From Paracoccus marinaquae (GTDB lineage Bacteria > Pseudomonadota > Alphaproteobacteria > Rhodobacterales > Rhodobacteraceae), in assembly GCF_018860165.1 (NCBI RefSeq), contig NZ_JAHKNG010000016.1, positions 21,994 to 85,993 on the forward strand: DNA of 64,000 bases. Direction: 5' to 3'. Below are positions 34,840 to 43,010 of this stretch, piece by piece (position 1 is the stretch's first letter; each line of letters opens with the position of its first letter). The notes under the pieces were generated by a model, which searched no databases, was not told where the DNA came from, and saw nothing but the letters and a program-made list of their open reading frames with translations. The position numbers and the translations under genes were made by a program.

Positions 34840-37800
34840 TTACGAGTCGTCTTCGCCAGCGTAGGTCGAGCTGAACGAGCCGCCGACGACGTTCATGTCG
34901 ACGGTGTTGCCCAGCACGTTGGCGCCCATGACCACGTCCATGTTGAACGCGGACTGGTCGACGGCCGCAGCAGCCGAGGCATAGGACTCGCCGGTGACGA
35001 TCCCGTCGTCGGCGTTGCCCGAACCCCAGCTTCCGGCGGTGCCGCCAGCGCCACCGGCGCCGTTGGTCGCCGTGCCGCCGGCGCCGCCCAGGACATCACC
35101 GTTGATGCCGTCGCCGCCGTTGGTCGCAGCGCCCATGGCCGCACCGCTGGCACCACCGGTCGCGGTGGTCAGCGAGTTGCCGGAAGCGCCACCGGTCGCC
35201 GCGGTGTCACCGGTCGCCATGCCGTCGGCCGTGGCCGAGCTGGTAGCGTCGCCGCTGCCGCCCGCACCGCCGGTCTGGGCCGTGTCGACATCCGTGGTGG
35301 ACTGCGCCAGGGCCTCGGCCGCGATTTCCGACAGACCGCCATAGCCACCGTCACCATCGGCATAGCCGGTGTTGGTGCCTCCGGTCGCGGTCGAGTCGGT
35401 ATCCGACCTCGCCCAGCCGCCGGCGCCACCGGTGCCGTCCGCAGTCGCGGTATCGGCGCTGTTCGCGGTACCGGTCGCGCTGCCATCGGCCGCACCACCT
35501 GCACCACCGGTCGCCGCCGCGTCCGACATGCCGGTGCCGGTGTTATCGGCATCGTTGTCGGCCCGGCCATAGGCGCCCGAACCGGAATCGGCGTCGGTGC
35601 GCGCGCTTCCGCTGTTGGTGGCGTCGTTGTCGGCCATACCGGTGCCGGTCGCGCCAGCGCCCGACTCCGAGTCGGTGCTGCCGGTGCCGGTGCTGTCGGC
35701 ATCGTCATCGGTCTGACCGCTGGCCGCTCCGCCCGCACCCGAGTCGGTGTCGTTGCGGCTGGTGCCGTTGGTGCTGGCATCATCGTCGGTCGTGGCCATG
35801 CCGGCCCCGCCCGTACCCGAAGTGCCAGTGCCGGTGCCGGTGCCGGTGCCGGTATTGGTGTTCGGGCCGTTGGTCGCAGCGCCCGCGCCACCATCACCAC
35901 TGGTGCCGGTGCCGGTGCCGGTACCCGTTCCGGTGCCGGTGTTCGGACCGTTCGACGAATCGGCCGCGCCACCATCACCACCGGTATTGGTGCCGGTGCC
36001 GGTTCCGGTGCCGGTGCCGTTCACGCTCGGCGAACCGCCGGTGCCAGCACCGCCATCGCCGGCCTCGGAAGAACCGCCGCCGCCGCCGCCGGATCCACCA
36101 GCTCCGCCGGTGTTGTCGCCGTCGGCGTCGTCAGCCACCGGATCGACTTCGACAAGCCGGTAGCTGCCGCCACCGGAACCCGCGTCACCCGCGTCGCCGC
36201 CATCTCCGCCGTCGCCGCCGTCGCCGCCGGTGTTGTGCGCATCGGTGTCGCCAGCTTCGCCATCGGCATCAGCGCCGGCAAGACCGCCACCAAGGCCGCC
36301 GCCCAGGGCACCCGAGTCACCGGTGTTGCCACCATCGGCATCGGAGTCGGCGTCGTTGTCGACTTCGCCTTCACCTTCGCCCTCGGCCTCTACGTCGCCC
36401 GAGTTGCCGGCATCGCTGTCAGCATCGCTGTCGGCGTCGTTCTCGACTTCGCCTTCGCCTTCGGCACGGGCATCGCCCGAATTTCCGCCGTCAGCATCAG
36501 CGTCGCTGTCGCTCTCGGCATCACCCTCGGTTTCGGCTTCGCCTTCGGCATCGCCACCGTTGCCGCCATCGGCATCGGCATCGCTGTCGGTTTCGGCTTC
36601 GGATTCGACATCGACATTGCCGTCGATATCGCCGCCATTGCCGCCTTCGCCATCGGCATTGCCGTCGGCATCGGCGTCGCCGTCATTGTCGGAGTCGGCA
36701 TCGACGTCACCGCCATTGCCACCCTCGGCATCAGCCTCGGAGTCGCTGCGGGCATCGACTTCGTTGTCCGCATCGGCATCGGTGTCGCCGCTGTTGCCGC
36801 CATCCGAATCGTTGTCGGCATCGGCTTCGTTGTCGCCGTTGTTTTCGGCTTCACTGTCGGTGTCGCCGCCATTGCCGCCTTCGTCGTCGGATTCGGCTTC
36901 GGCCTCAACCTCGGACTCGGACTCGTTGGTCGAGCGCGAGTCGCCGCCATTGCCGCCTTCGCCGTCGACATCCGAGTCATTGTCGGAATCCGAGTCGGCT
37001 TCCACATCGGCGTCGTTGTCGCCACCGCTGCCGCCATCGCCTTCGGCGTCAGAGCTGGAATCGCCGCCTTCGGCATCGTTGCCCGAGGCCCGGGCGTCGC
37101 CGCCGCTGCCGCTGTCGCCGCCACTTGCCGTGGCGCCGCCGGCATCACCGCTGTCGACGTCGGAATCGGCATTGCCGCCATCGGCTTCACCGCCCCTGGC
37201 ATCGCCGCCATTGCTTTCGGCGTCGCTGCCGCCTTCACCGCCATTCGAGTCGACGGCGATGCCTTCCTCGGCGCGGGCATAGCCGCCCTTGGCTTCGGCA
37301 TCCTGCTTGAAGTCACCCGCATTCGAAACAACGGGATTGTTCAGATAGTCGTTGTCCTCAAGGACGTTCGACTGGCCATTCGAGATGGCCGCGTCATTGC
37401 CGCCGCCAAAGGTGTTGTTGTTCAGGATGTCGCCCATGGTCATGTCGTGACCCGGGTCGTAGTTCACATCGCCCTTGGCGATGATCACATCCTCGACCTT
37501 GCTGTCTTCCAGATCGAAATCGGCGAAGTCGTCATCGTTCGGCAGCGTGTCCAGCCCGACATCGACATTCACGTCGACATCGACATCGCTTTCGCTGCTG
37601 CTGTGGCTGTCACTGTCGGAATCGCTGTCGCTGTCCGAGTCGCTGTCAGCCTTGCTGTCGCTGTCGGAATCGCTGTCGCTGTCCGCGTCGCTGTCGGAAT
37701 CGCTGTCGCTGGACGCCTTGGCTTTGCCATCCGCATCGGAATCGGCATCGGCGTCCGCATCAGCGTCCGCATCGGCATCTGCGTCAGCATCGGCATCCGC

Positions 37801-37926
37801 CTTGGCATAGTCCTTGTCGCCCTTGTGACCGCCGTCCCTGGTCACCTCGGGGGTTTCGACCTCATCCACGGGCACGGGATCCGTGGTGTCGAAGATGGAG
37901 TTGGAAATATTGCTACGCTTAGACAT
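34840..37926 (-). CDS. BapA-like type I secreted repeat adhesin
   Basis: 1028-aa very acidic protein from ATG 37926 (MSKRSNISNSIFDTTDPVPV), preceded by GAGGAAAC. Order: unique N-terminus, Asp-Ala dipeptide run (about residues 43-65), Ser-Asp run (about 68-112), a non-repetitive part with DDDFADFDLEDSKVED (about 115-200), GGNGGD-spaced acidic repeats (about 215-590), Gly/Thr-rich part with repeated TGTGTG and GGAGG units (about 600-950), and a C-terminal end FNMDVVMGANVLGNTVDMNVVGG typical of an uncleaved secretion signal region. P. denitrificans BapA, a type I secreted biofilm adhesin with Asp-Ala repeats, is the closest known match I recall. No signal peptide, no Cys. Confidence 0.8.
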   Translation of the reverse strand: MSKRSNISNSIFDTTDPVPVDEVETPEVTRDGGHKGDKDYAKADADADADADADADADADADSDADGKAKASSDSDSDSDADSDSDSDSDSKADSDSDSDSDSDSDSHSSSESDVDVDVNVDVGLDTLPNDDDFADFDLEDSKVEDVIIAKGDVNYDPGHDMTMGDILNNNTFGGGNDAAISNGQSNVLEDNDYLNNPVVSNAGDFKQDAEAKGGYARAEEGIAVDSNGGEGGSDAESNGGDARGGEADGGNADSDVDSGDAGGATASGGDSGSGGDARASGNDAEGGDSSSDAEGDGGSGGDNDADVEADSDSDNDSDVDGEGGNGGDSRSTNESESEVEAEAESDDEGGNGGDTDSEAENNGDNEADADNDSDGGNSGDTDADADNEVDARSDSEADAEGGNGGDVDADSDNDGDADADGNADGEGGNGGDIDGNVDVESEAETDSDADADGGNGGDAEGEAETEGDAESDSDADADGGNSGDARAEGEGEVENDADSDADSDAGNSGDVEAEGEGEGEVDNDADSDADGGNTGDSGALGGGLGGGLAGADADGEAGDTDAHNTGGDGGDGGDGGDAGDAGSGGGSYRLVEVDPVADDADGDNTGGAGGSGGGGGGSSEAGDGGAGTGGSPSVNGTGTGTGTGTNTGGDGGAADSSNGPNTGTGTGTGTGTGTSGDGGAGAATNGPNTNTGTGTGTGTGTSGTGGAGMATTDDDASTNGTSRNDTDSGAGGAASGQTDDDADSTGTGSTDSESGAGATGTGMADNDATNSGSARTDADSGSGAYGRADNDADNTGTGMSDAAATGGAGGAADGSATGTANSADTATADGTGGAGGWARSDTDSTATGGTNTGYADGDGGYGGLSEIAAEALAQSTTDVDTAQTGGAGGSGDATSSATADGMATGDTAATGGASGNSLTTATGGASGAAMGAATNGGDGINGDVLGGAGGTATNGAGGAGGTAGSWGSGNADDGIVTGESYASAAAAVDQSAFNMDVVMGANVLGNTVDMNVVGGSFSSTYAGEDDS

Positions 37927-38492
37927 TGTTTCCTCACTTCGAAAAAACGCAGTCCGCTGTCCGCCAGTCATTCTAAAAGCGGCTTCAGCTCACTGCAGTG
38001 TTGAACCGTTTGATGGGCTTTCCGAACGCCACCAGCGCTCGGGGAAACTTCGCTGACTTTGTGGGCAGCCTCCTTTCCTTGTGATGCAACGATGAGCAAG
38101 CGCGCCGAGTGAGTGGCCAATCGACCCCAGTGGAGTCGAATCACGTTGCTCCGTTCACGGTTTTCACCGTCTCATGCGCAACCGCTTGGGCATATTCGGA
38201 AAATAAGTCAGCCCCGTTCGACTAGGTGTCAGCGCCGGGGGAGCACAACCTATTGGCGTTTCACATAATGCAAGTATTAATTATTATCTAATGAATACTG
38301 TTTTCTATATTTTCTCTGCCCAATAACCCTAGCCGGAGGCCTGATCGCCATACGGTTGTATCTGCGGCGATTCACGATGAAATGCTCGAAAATCCAAGCC
38401 GATCGGCTATACTGGATGGCGAGGGGATTAGTCCTTCTGGCTAGGGCGACCCCGGAGGAGAGTGTTAAGTTTGTATTTAGGAGACTTTTACC
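37927..38492. promoter_or_regulatory. Long AT-richer intergenic region between adhesin and LuxR gene
   Basis: 566 bp without a credible gene. Bases 38265-38330 are strikingly AT-rich for this genome and contain an inverted repeat AGTATT (38273-38278) / AATACT (38294-38299). It must hold the promoters of the adhesin and of the regulator, and probably binding sites for the regulator or other biofilm-control proteins. No sigma factor sites can be called with confidence. Confidence 0.6.
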
Positions 38493-39209
38493 ATGCGCCA
38501 GTCTGGCCTAGCCGTAAGCACCGCAACTGTCGCCGCCCGACAACCCCATGTCGCCTTAATCGGAACGTCGCTGCAGTTCTCTGACCAGATCCTCCGATTT
38601 CTCGGACAGGAATTCGAAGGTGTGCATTTCGATCGGATCGGCGACCCGCGGGATCTTCTGGATGGCGAGGTCCGTTCGGATGTCGTCGTCCTTCACGAAG
38701 CCGTCCCGTCGCTCGACACCCGGATCAGCGAGATCAGGGCGACCCTGCCCTCGGCCCTGATCGCCGTCGCCTGCAACGACTGCACGATCCTGCAACGGCT
38801 CAACCTGTCCCGGTTCTCACCGCCGATCAGCCCGCTGCAGATGAATGCGCAGATCGACATCTGGCTGGCGGTTCTGCGGCTTCTGCTGTCCGGACATGTC
38901 TGGGTTCCGGTCGCGATCGCGACGGAAGATGAACCGCGGGCTGCGGCGCCCGCCCTGCCGCAAGCGATCGAATCCCGCGCCGCATCGCTGCTGACCCGGC
39001 GAGAGATGGAAGTCCTGCCACTGCTTGCCCAAGGCAAGCAGAACAAGGTGATCGCCGCGGAACTCGATCTTTCCGAACACACGGTCAAGCTGCATATCCA
39101 CAATATCTTTGCCAAGCTTGGCGTGTCCAACCGCACAGGCGCTGCCAACTGGTACCTGTCGCAGCTGGAGGACGGGGCGGATGTCGCTTCATCAGCCGCA
39201 ACCGGATAG
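38493..39209 (+). CDS. LuxR-type regulator with degenerate receiver domain
   Basis: 238-aa protein with an N-terminal receiver-like domain (about residues 18-135) and a C-terminal LuxR/FixJ helix-turn-helix ([25 protein letters not shown]...). At the usual phosphoacceptor position the sequence is [10 protein letters not shown], with His68 in place of Asp, so phosphorylation is unlikely. The build recalls CsgD, a biofilm-matrix regulator with a non-standard receiver. It is divergent from the adhesin gene and probably controls it. TAGGAG lies before ATG 38493. Confidence 0.85.
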   Translation: MRQSGLAVSTATVAARQPHVALIGTSLQFSDQILRFLGQEFEGVHFDRIGDPRDLLDGEVRSDVVVLHEAVPSLDTRISEIRATLPSALIAVACNDCTILQRLNLSRFSPPISPLQMNAQIDIWLAVLRLLLSGHVWVPVAIATEDEPRAAAPALPQAIESRAASLLTRREMEVLPLLAQGKQNKVIAAELDLSEHTVKLHIHNIFAKLGVSNRTGAANWYLSQLEDGADVASSAATG

Positions 39210-39693
39210 CCGCAGGACCTTCGACAGCTTCCTGCTGAAGGTCGGCCGGCTGAACTATACCTGGACCAACACCGAAAGCCTGCTGATCCATTTCATTGCG
39301 GGGCTTGCGGGTTGCGACAAGGAAACCGGGGTCATCATCTTCCTGACCCTCAACACCTCGCGCGCGAGGCTCGATCTGGTCGAGCGTCTCGCCAAGCTGC
39401 CCCGCGTGGCGGCGGAAGAGCGCGAGGCGGTCCTGGAACTGGCGCATGAGATGTCCAGCCTGTCGCGGCTGCGCAACCGATACAATCACTGCATCTATGC
39501 CTTCGATCCCGAAGGCGGCAACACCCGCTCGATCCTGATGCGCATCGCCGACCGGAAGAAGAACATCCGGGTCGGCGAGATGCACGAGATCGACGATGAC
39601 GCCATTGCCGAGATCGATGACACGCTGAAACAGCTGGCCGACCTGAACATGCGCTTCTGGGCCGTCGCCCGCCGCTTTGGCTATCCGCTCTGA
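39181..39693 (+). CDS. Protein of unknown function behind the LuxR regulator
   Basis: 170-aa mostly alpha-helical soluble protein ([20 protein letters not shown]...). Start ATG 39181 lies 29 bp before the end of the LuxR gene, so the two are probably translated together. The segments [19 protein letters not shown] and [15 protein letters not shown] ([15 protein letters not shown]) suggest a helical bundle; I recognise no named family. May act with the regulator or the secretion locus. Confidence 0.7.
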   Translation: MSLHQPQPDSRRTFDSFLLKVGRLNYTWTNTESLLIHFIAGLAGCDKETGVIIFLTLNTSRARLDLVERLAKLPRVAAEEREAVLELAHEMSSLSRLRNRYNHCIYAFDPEGGNTRSILMRIADRKKNIRVGEMHEIDDDAIAEIDDTLKQLADLNMRFWAVARRFGYPL

Positions 39694-39698
39694 CCCGC

Positions 39699-39726
39699 AT
39701 GATGCCGGCGCCTTGGCCGGCATCAT
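39699..39726. terminator. Bidirectional terminator between LuxR unit and trpA
   Basis: ATGATGCCGGC-gccttg-GCCGGCATCAT, a perfect 11-bp stem between two convergent genes, 6 bp after the plus-strand stop and 24 bp from the trpA stop. Confidence 0.75.
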
Positions 39727-39749
39727 GATCTTCGGAAGGTCCGGTCCGG

Positions 39750-40547
39750 TCAGCCGCGATGCGCCCCGGCAGCCAGATCGCGCACATAGTCGAGAATTTC
39801 GCTGACCGGACGACCTTCGCCGATCAGCCTGACGATGGCGCTGCCGACCACGCAGCCGTCCGCCACCGAGGCAATTCTTTCGGCCGCCTCGGGGCTCGAG
39901 ATGCCAAAGCCCACCACCACCGGCAGATTGGTCGCCTTGCGGATACGGGCGACTTCGGGGGCAACCTCGGCCGCATTGGCGGCGGGGCCGCCGGTGATGC
40001 CGGTCACGCTGACATAGTAGATGAAGCCGCTGGTGTTCCTTGCCACGGCGGGCAGCCGGCGATCATCGGTCGTGGGGGTGGCCAGGCGAATGAAGTTCAG
40101 TCCTGCTTTCCCGGCGGGAATGCACAGCTCGTCATCCTCTTCGGGCGGCAGATCGACGACGATCAGCCCGTCCACGCCCGCCTCTGCCGCATCCGCCAGA
40201 AACCGGGTCACGCCGCCGGCGCGGGCATAGATCGGGTTGTAATAGCCCATCAGCACGACCGGGGTCGTATCGTCCGTCTTGCGAAACTCGCGCAGCATGG
40301 CCAGGGTGCGCGTCACGCTGCCGCCCGCCGCCAGCGCCCGCTGGCCCGCGGCCTGGATGGTCGGGCCGTCGGCCATGGGATCGGTGAAAGGCAGGCCCAG
40401 TTCGATGATATCGACCCCGACCCCAGGCAGGCCACGCATGATCTGCAGCGACGTCGCCTCATCGGGATCGGAAGCCATCATATAGGCGACAAAGGCCTTG
40501 CGGTTGGACCTGGCCAGCGCGGCGAAGGTGGTATCGATCCGTGTCAT
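39750..40547 (-). CDS. trpA: TrpA, tryptophan synthase alpha chain
   Basis: 265-aa TIM-barrel subunit cleaving indole-3-glycerol phosphate. Catalytic Glu in [17 protein letters not shown] and Asp in [12 protein letters not shown] are both present, as are [17 protein letters not shown] and [13 protein letters not shown] segments. The frame extends upstream but ATG 40547 ([11 protein letters not shown]) matches the family. trpB is not adjacent in this window. Confidence 0.96.
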   Translation of the reverse strand: MTRIDTTFAALARSNRKAFVAYMMASDPDEATSLQIMRGLPGVGVDIIELGLPFTDPMADGPTIQAAGQRALAAGGSVTRTLAMLREFRKTDDTTPVVLMGYYNPIYARAGGVTRFLADAAEAGVDGLIVVDLPPEEDDELCIPAGKAGLNFIRLATPTTDDRRLPAVARNTSGFIYYVSVTGITGGPAANAAEVAPEVARIRKATNLPVVVGFGISSPEAAERIASVADGCVVGSAIVRLIGEGRPVSEILDYVRDLAAGAHRG

Positions 40548-40709
40548 GCGTTTACTCCGGGCAGAACCGTGCCGGTCTAACCGGAAAGCCCCGGACAGTT
40601 CAATCTCCCACCGCCCGGGCGACGGCCGCGATCCCCGCCGGGTCGACGGCTTGCGCCGGGATCGGGCGATGCTTAGAAGCGGCCCAGTCATTCGCAAGAG
40701 GAACGGATC

Positions 40710-41807
40710 ATGGGCTTTCGCATGGGAATTGTCGGGCTGCCGAATGTCGGCAAGTCGACGCTGTTCAACGCGCTGACCAGAACGGCCGCGGCCCAGGCGG
40801 CCAATTTTCCCTTCTGCACGATCGAGCCGAATGTTGGCGAAGTTGCGGTGCCCGATCCGCGCCTCGACCGGCTGGCCGCCATCGCCGGCTCGAAGCAGAT
40901 CATCCCGACCCGGATCACCTTCGTCGACATCGCCGGGCTGGTGAAGGGCGCCTCGAAGGGCGAAGGGCTGGGCAACCAGTTCCTCGCCAATATCCGCGAG
41001 GTCGATGCCATCGCCCATGTGCTGCGCTGCTTCGAGGACGGCGATGTCACCCATGTCGAGGGCCGCGTCGACCCCCTTGCCGATGCCGAGGTGATCGAGA
41101 CCGAGCTGATGATCGCCGACATGGAGTCGATCGAGCGCCGGCTGGCCGGGCTTCAGCGCAAGCTGAAAGGGGGCGACAAGGAGGCCGTGACGCAAGAGCG
41201 CCTACTGAAAACCGCGCTGGCTGCGCTTGAATCGGGCCAGCCGGCCCGCAGCGTCGCCGTGGCCGAGGAGGACGCGAAAGCCTGGAAGATGCTACAGCTT
41301 CTGACCGCAAAGCCCGTGCTCTATGTCTGCAACGTGGCCGAGGACGAGGCCGCTTCGGGCAATGACCGGACGGCCAGCGTCGCCGGGATGGCCCTTGCGC
41401 AAGGCGCCGGCCATGTGGTGATCTCGGCCCGGATCGAGGAAGAGATCAGCCAACTCGACCCCGAGGAAGCGCAGATGTTCCTGTCCGAAATGGGGCTGGA
41501 CGAGGCGGGTCTGGACCGGCTGATCCGGGCCGGCTACGACCTTCTTGGCCTGCAGACCTATTTCACGGTCGGCCCCAAGGAGGCGCGCGCCTGGACCATC
41601 CGCAAGGGCACGCTGGCGCCGCAGGCGGCGGGCGAGATCCATGGCGATTTCGAGAAGGGCTTCATCCGCGCCGAGACCATCGCCTATGACGACTATGTGT
41701 CGGGTAATGGCGAGGCCGGAGCCCGCGAAGCCGGCAAGCTGCGCGTCGAGGGCAAGACCTACGAGGTCAAGGACGGCGACGTGCTGCATTTCCTTTTCAA
41801 CACCTGA
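40710..41807 (+). CDS. ychF: YchF/OLA1-type redox-regulated ATPase
   Basis: 365-aa Obg-family P-loop protein: G1 GLPNVGKST near residue 8, G3 region [21 protein letters not shown], a coiled-coil middle and the C-terminal TGS domain ending [12 protein letters not shown]. YchF binds ribosomes and ATP and is linked to oxidative stress. Divergent from trpA, ordinary core gene. Confidence 0.96.
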   Translation: MGFRMGIVGLPNVGKSTLFNALTRTAAAQAANFPFCTIEPNVGEVAVPDPRLDRLAAIAGSKQIIPTRITFVDIAGLVKGASKGEGLGNQFLANIREVDAIAHVLRCFEDGDVTHVEGRVDPLADAEVIETELMIADMESIERRLAGLQRKLKGGDKEAVTQERLLKTALAALESGQPARSVAVAEEDAKAWKMLQLLTAKPVLYVCNVAEDEAASGNDRTASVAGMALAQGAGHVVISARIEEEISQLDPEEAQMFLSEMGLDEAGLDRLIRAGYDLLGLQTYFTVGPKEARAWTIRKGTLAPQAAGEIHGDFEKGFIRAETIAYDDYVSGNGEAGAREAGKLRVEGKTYEVKDGDVLHFLFNT

Positions 41808-41877
41808 CCCGATGCCCTTGTCGCGCCGCCGCAAAACCCGCTTGCACCCTCCCGCCAGCCCGTTTAGACGGATCGGC

Positions 41878-41967
41878 GGAGACGTGGCCGAGTGGTCGAA
41901 GGCGCTCCCCTGCTAAGGGAGTAGACGGGAAACCGTCTCGAGGGTTCGAATCCCTTCGTCTCCGCCA
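41878..41967 (+). tRNA. tRNA-Ser (GCT anticodon)
   Basis: 90-base cloverleaf with encoded CCA. Acceptor GGAGACG (41878-41884) pairs with CGTCTCC (41957-41963); anticodon stem CTCCC/GGGAG with loop CTGCTAA and anticodon GCT at 41912-41914; long variable arm GACGGGAAACCGTC; T-loop GGTTCGAATCC. Reads AGC/AGU serine codons. It marks the border between core genes and the accessory region to the right. Confidence 0.97.
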
Positions 41968-41993
41968 CTTGCCCCCGCGAAAGCGTTCTCCCC

Positions 41994-42015
41994 ATCCGGC
42001 TGCGGCCGGATTTTT
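41994..42015 (+). terminator. Terminator downstream of tRNA-Ser
   Basis: ATCCGG-ctgcgg-CCGGAT followed by TTTT, 26 bp after the tRNA. A standard rho-independent terminator. Confidence 0.7.
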
Positions 42016-42317
42016 CCGTTGTTTTCGAGGGTTATGCGGGAGGGGCTTTGCACCGGCGTCCTCGCCACAGCAGCCGGACACTTTTTCTGAGGCCCCATAT
42101 TCTCCGGACCTCTCGACTGCGCCCATTCAGTGTAGAGCCCGTAACCAGTTGAAAGTATAGGGACATTTTCCCGCGCCACCTAAACACTTCGACGCCAGTG
42201 GCGCTTGTGGAAAGGAACAGAAATCCAACCCGTTCTTCCCCCATACAGCCTCGCAAATCCCTTCCGGCATTGAGAATTTCCGGCGACGCGGCATCCTATC
42301 GGTGAAGGAGGCCATAC
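42016..42317. other. Gene-free stretch after tRNA-Ser
   Basis: About 300 bp in which I see no convincing gene, repeat or integrase site. The open frames here have no coding character. Only the AAGGAGG ribosome site of the next gene, near its right end, is recognisable. Confidence 0.5.
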
Positions 42318-42581
42318 ATGACGGAACCGGACCTCGACACCGACAAGCTCGACGACGCGGCGCTGGCGATCCTCAGCCTGACGCTGCATGACGGCAATCG
42401 CGTCTGGAAAGGGATCGACTGGTCGATTACCGACCGGCTGCACGCCAAGGGGCTGATCTACGATCCCATCGGCAAGGCGAAATCGCTCGCCCTGACAGAA
42501 GATGGACTGGCGCGAGCCGAAGCGGCTCTCGTCGAGTTGTTCGTGAAGCGGTCGGACGATCCAAAGAGGTCGGAACAATGA
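42318..42581 (+). CDS. DUF6429 family protein
   Basis: 87-aa soluble protein (MTEPDLDTDKLDDAALAILS...). The motif LTLHDGNRVWKGIDW followed by RLHAKGLIYDPIGKAKS fits DUF6429, a small family common on mobile and accessory DNA; function unknown. GAAGGAGG lies 6 nt before the ATG. Overlaps the next gene by 4 bp. Confidence 0.8.
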   Translation: MTEPDLDTDKLDDAALAILSLTLHDGNRVWKGIDWSITDRLHAKGLIYDPIGKAKSLALTEDGLARAEAALVELFVKRSDDPKRSEQ

Positions 42582-42964
42582 AACCGGCCGACGAGGAGCG
42601 CATCGCCGCCCGGCTGGCGAAACTGATGGCGATGATCTGTGTGCGCAACACGGGGATCGAGGAATTGCACGCGGGGACCGTCCCGGTCACCCACACGGGC
42701 GACTGTTCGGACGTGTTCATCACCGATGCCGACGGCCGCCAGATTCCATGGTCTGACGCGTCCCATCTCGACGACGACCAGATGCGAAGCCTGATGCGGC
42801 AGATCGTCGACCGGCTCTACACCTTTCACCTCAAGGCTAACGATCCGGGGTTCCGAGACCACCTCGACCGTTGGCTTGCCGTCGCCGAACGATGGGACGA
42901 GCCGAAGCTGGATGAGACCTTCCTTGCGACCATCTCCCGCGGGGAAGCCAAACTGCCGAGATAG
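42578..42964 (+). CDS. Small protein of unknown function paired with DUF6429
   Basis: 128-aa protein, start overlapping the DUF6429 stop (ATGA). N-terminal helix MKPADEERIAARLAKLMAMI, then a mixed part with VFITDADGRQIPWSD and a helical C-terminus. I recognise no family. As a two-gene unit it could be a toxin-antitoxin or stress pair, but nothing in the sequence shows this. Convergent with the restriction gene. Confidence 0.7.
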   Translation: MKPADEERIAARLAKLMAMICVRNTGIEELHAGTVPVTHTGDCSDVFITDADGRQIPWSDASHLDDDQMRSLMRQIVDRLYTFHLKANDPGFRDHLDRWLAVAERWDEPKLDETFLATISRGEAKLPR

Positions 42965-43010
42965 CCATTTTCGGTCAGTTCAGGCTTCGACGGAGGGTCG
43001 CCGGATCCCA

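Noticed and set aside
35820..36010. CRISPR-like short repeats
   Set aside because: The repeated units are in-frame codons for Gly-Thr runs of the adhesin, with no constant spacers.
34717..38004. 1095-aa open frame on the plus strand opposite the adhesin
   Set aside because: It is the mirror of the repeat gene: GTC/GCC repeats give Val/Gly/Ala/Ile-rich low-complexity protein, with no ribosome site or family features, while the minus-strand gene fits the secretion locus.
41878..41967. tRNA-Ser as an integration site of the accessory region
   Set aside because: I could not find a repeat of the tRNA 3' end in the window, and the recombinase present is a serine type, which seldom uses tRNA genes.
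41969..42160. 63-aa open frame after tRNA-Ser
   Set aside because: It covers a terminator hairpin and shows no coding character.
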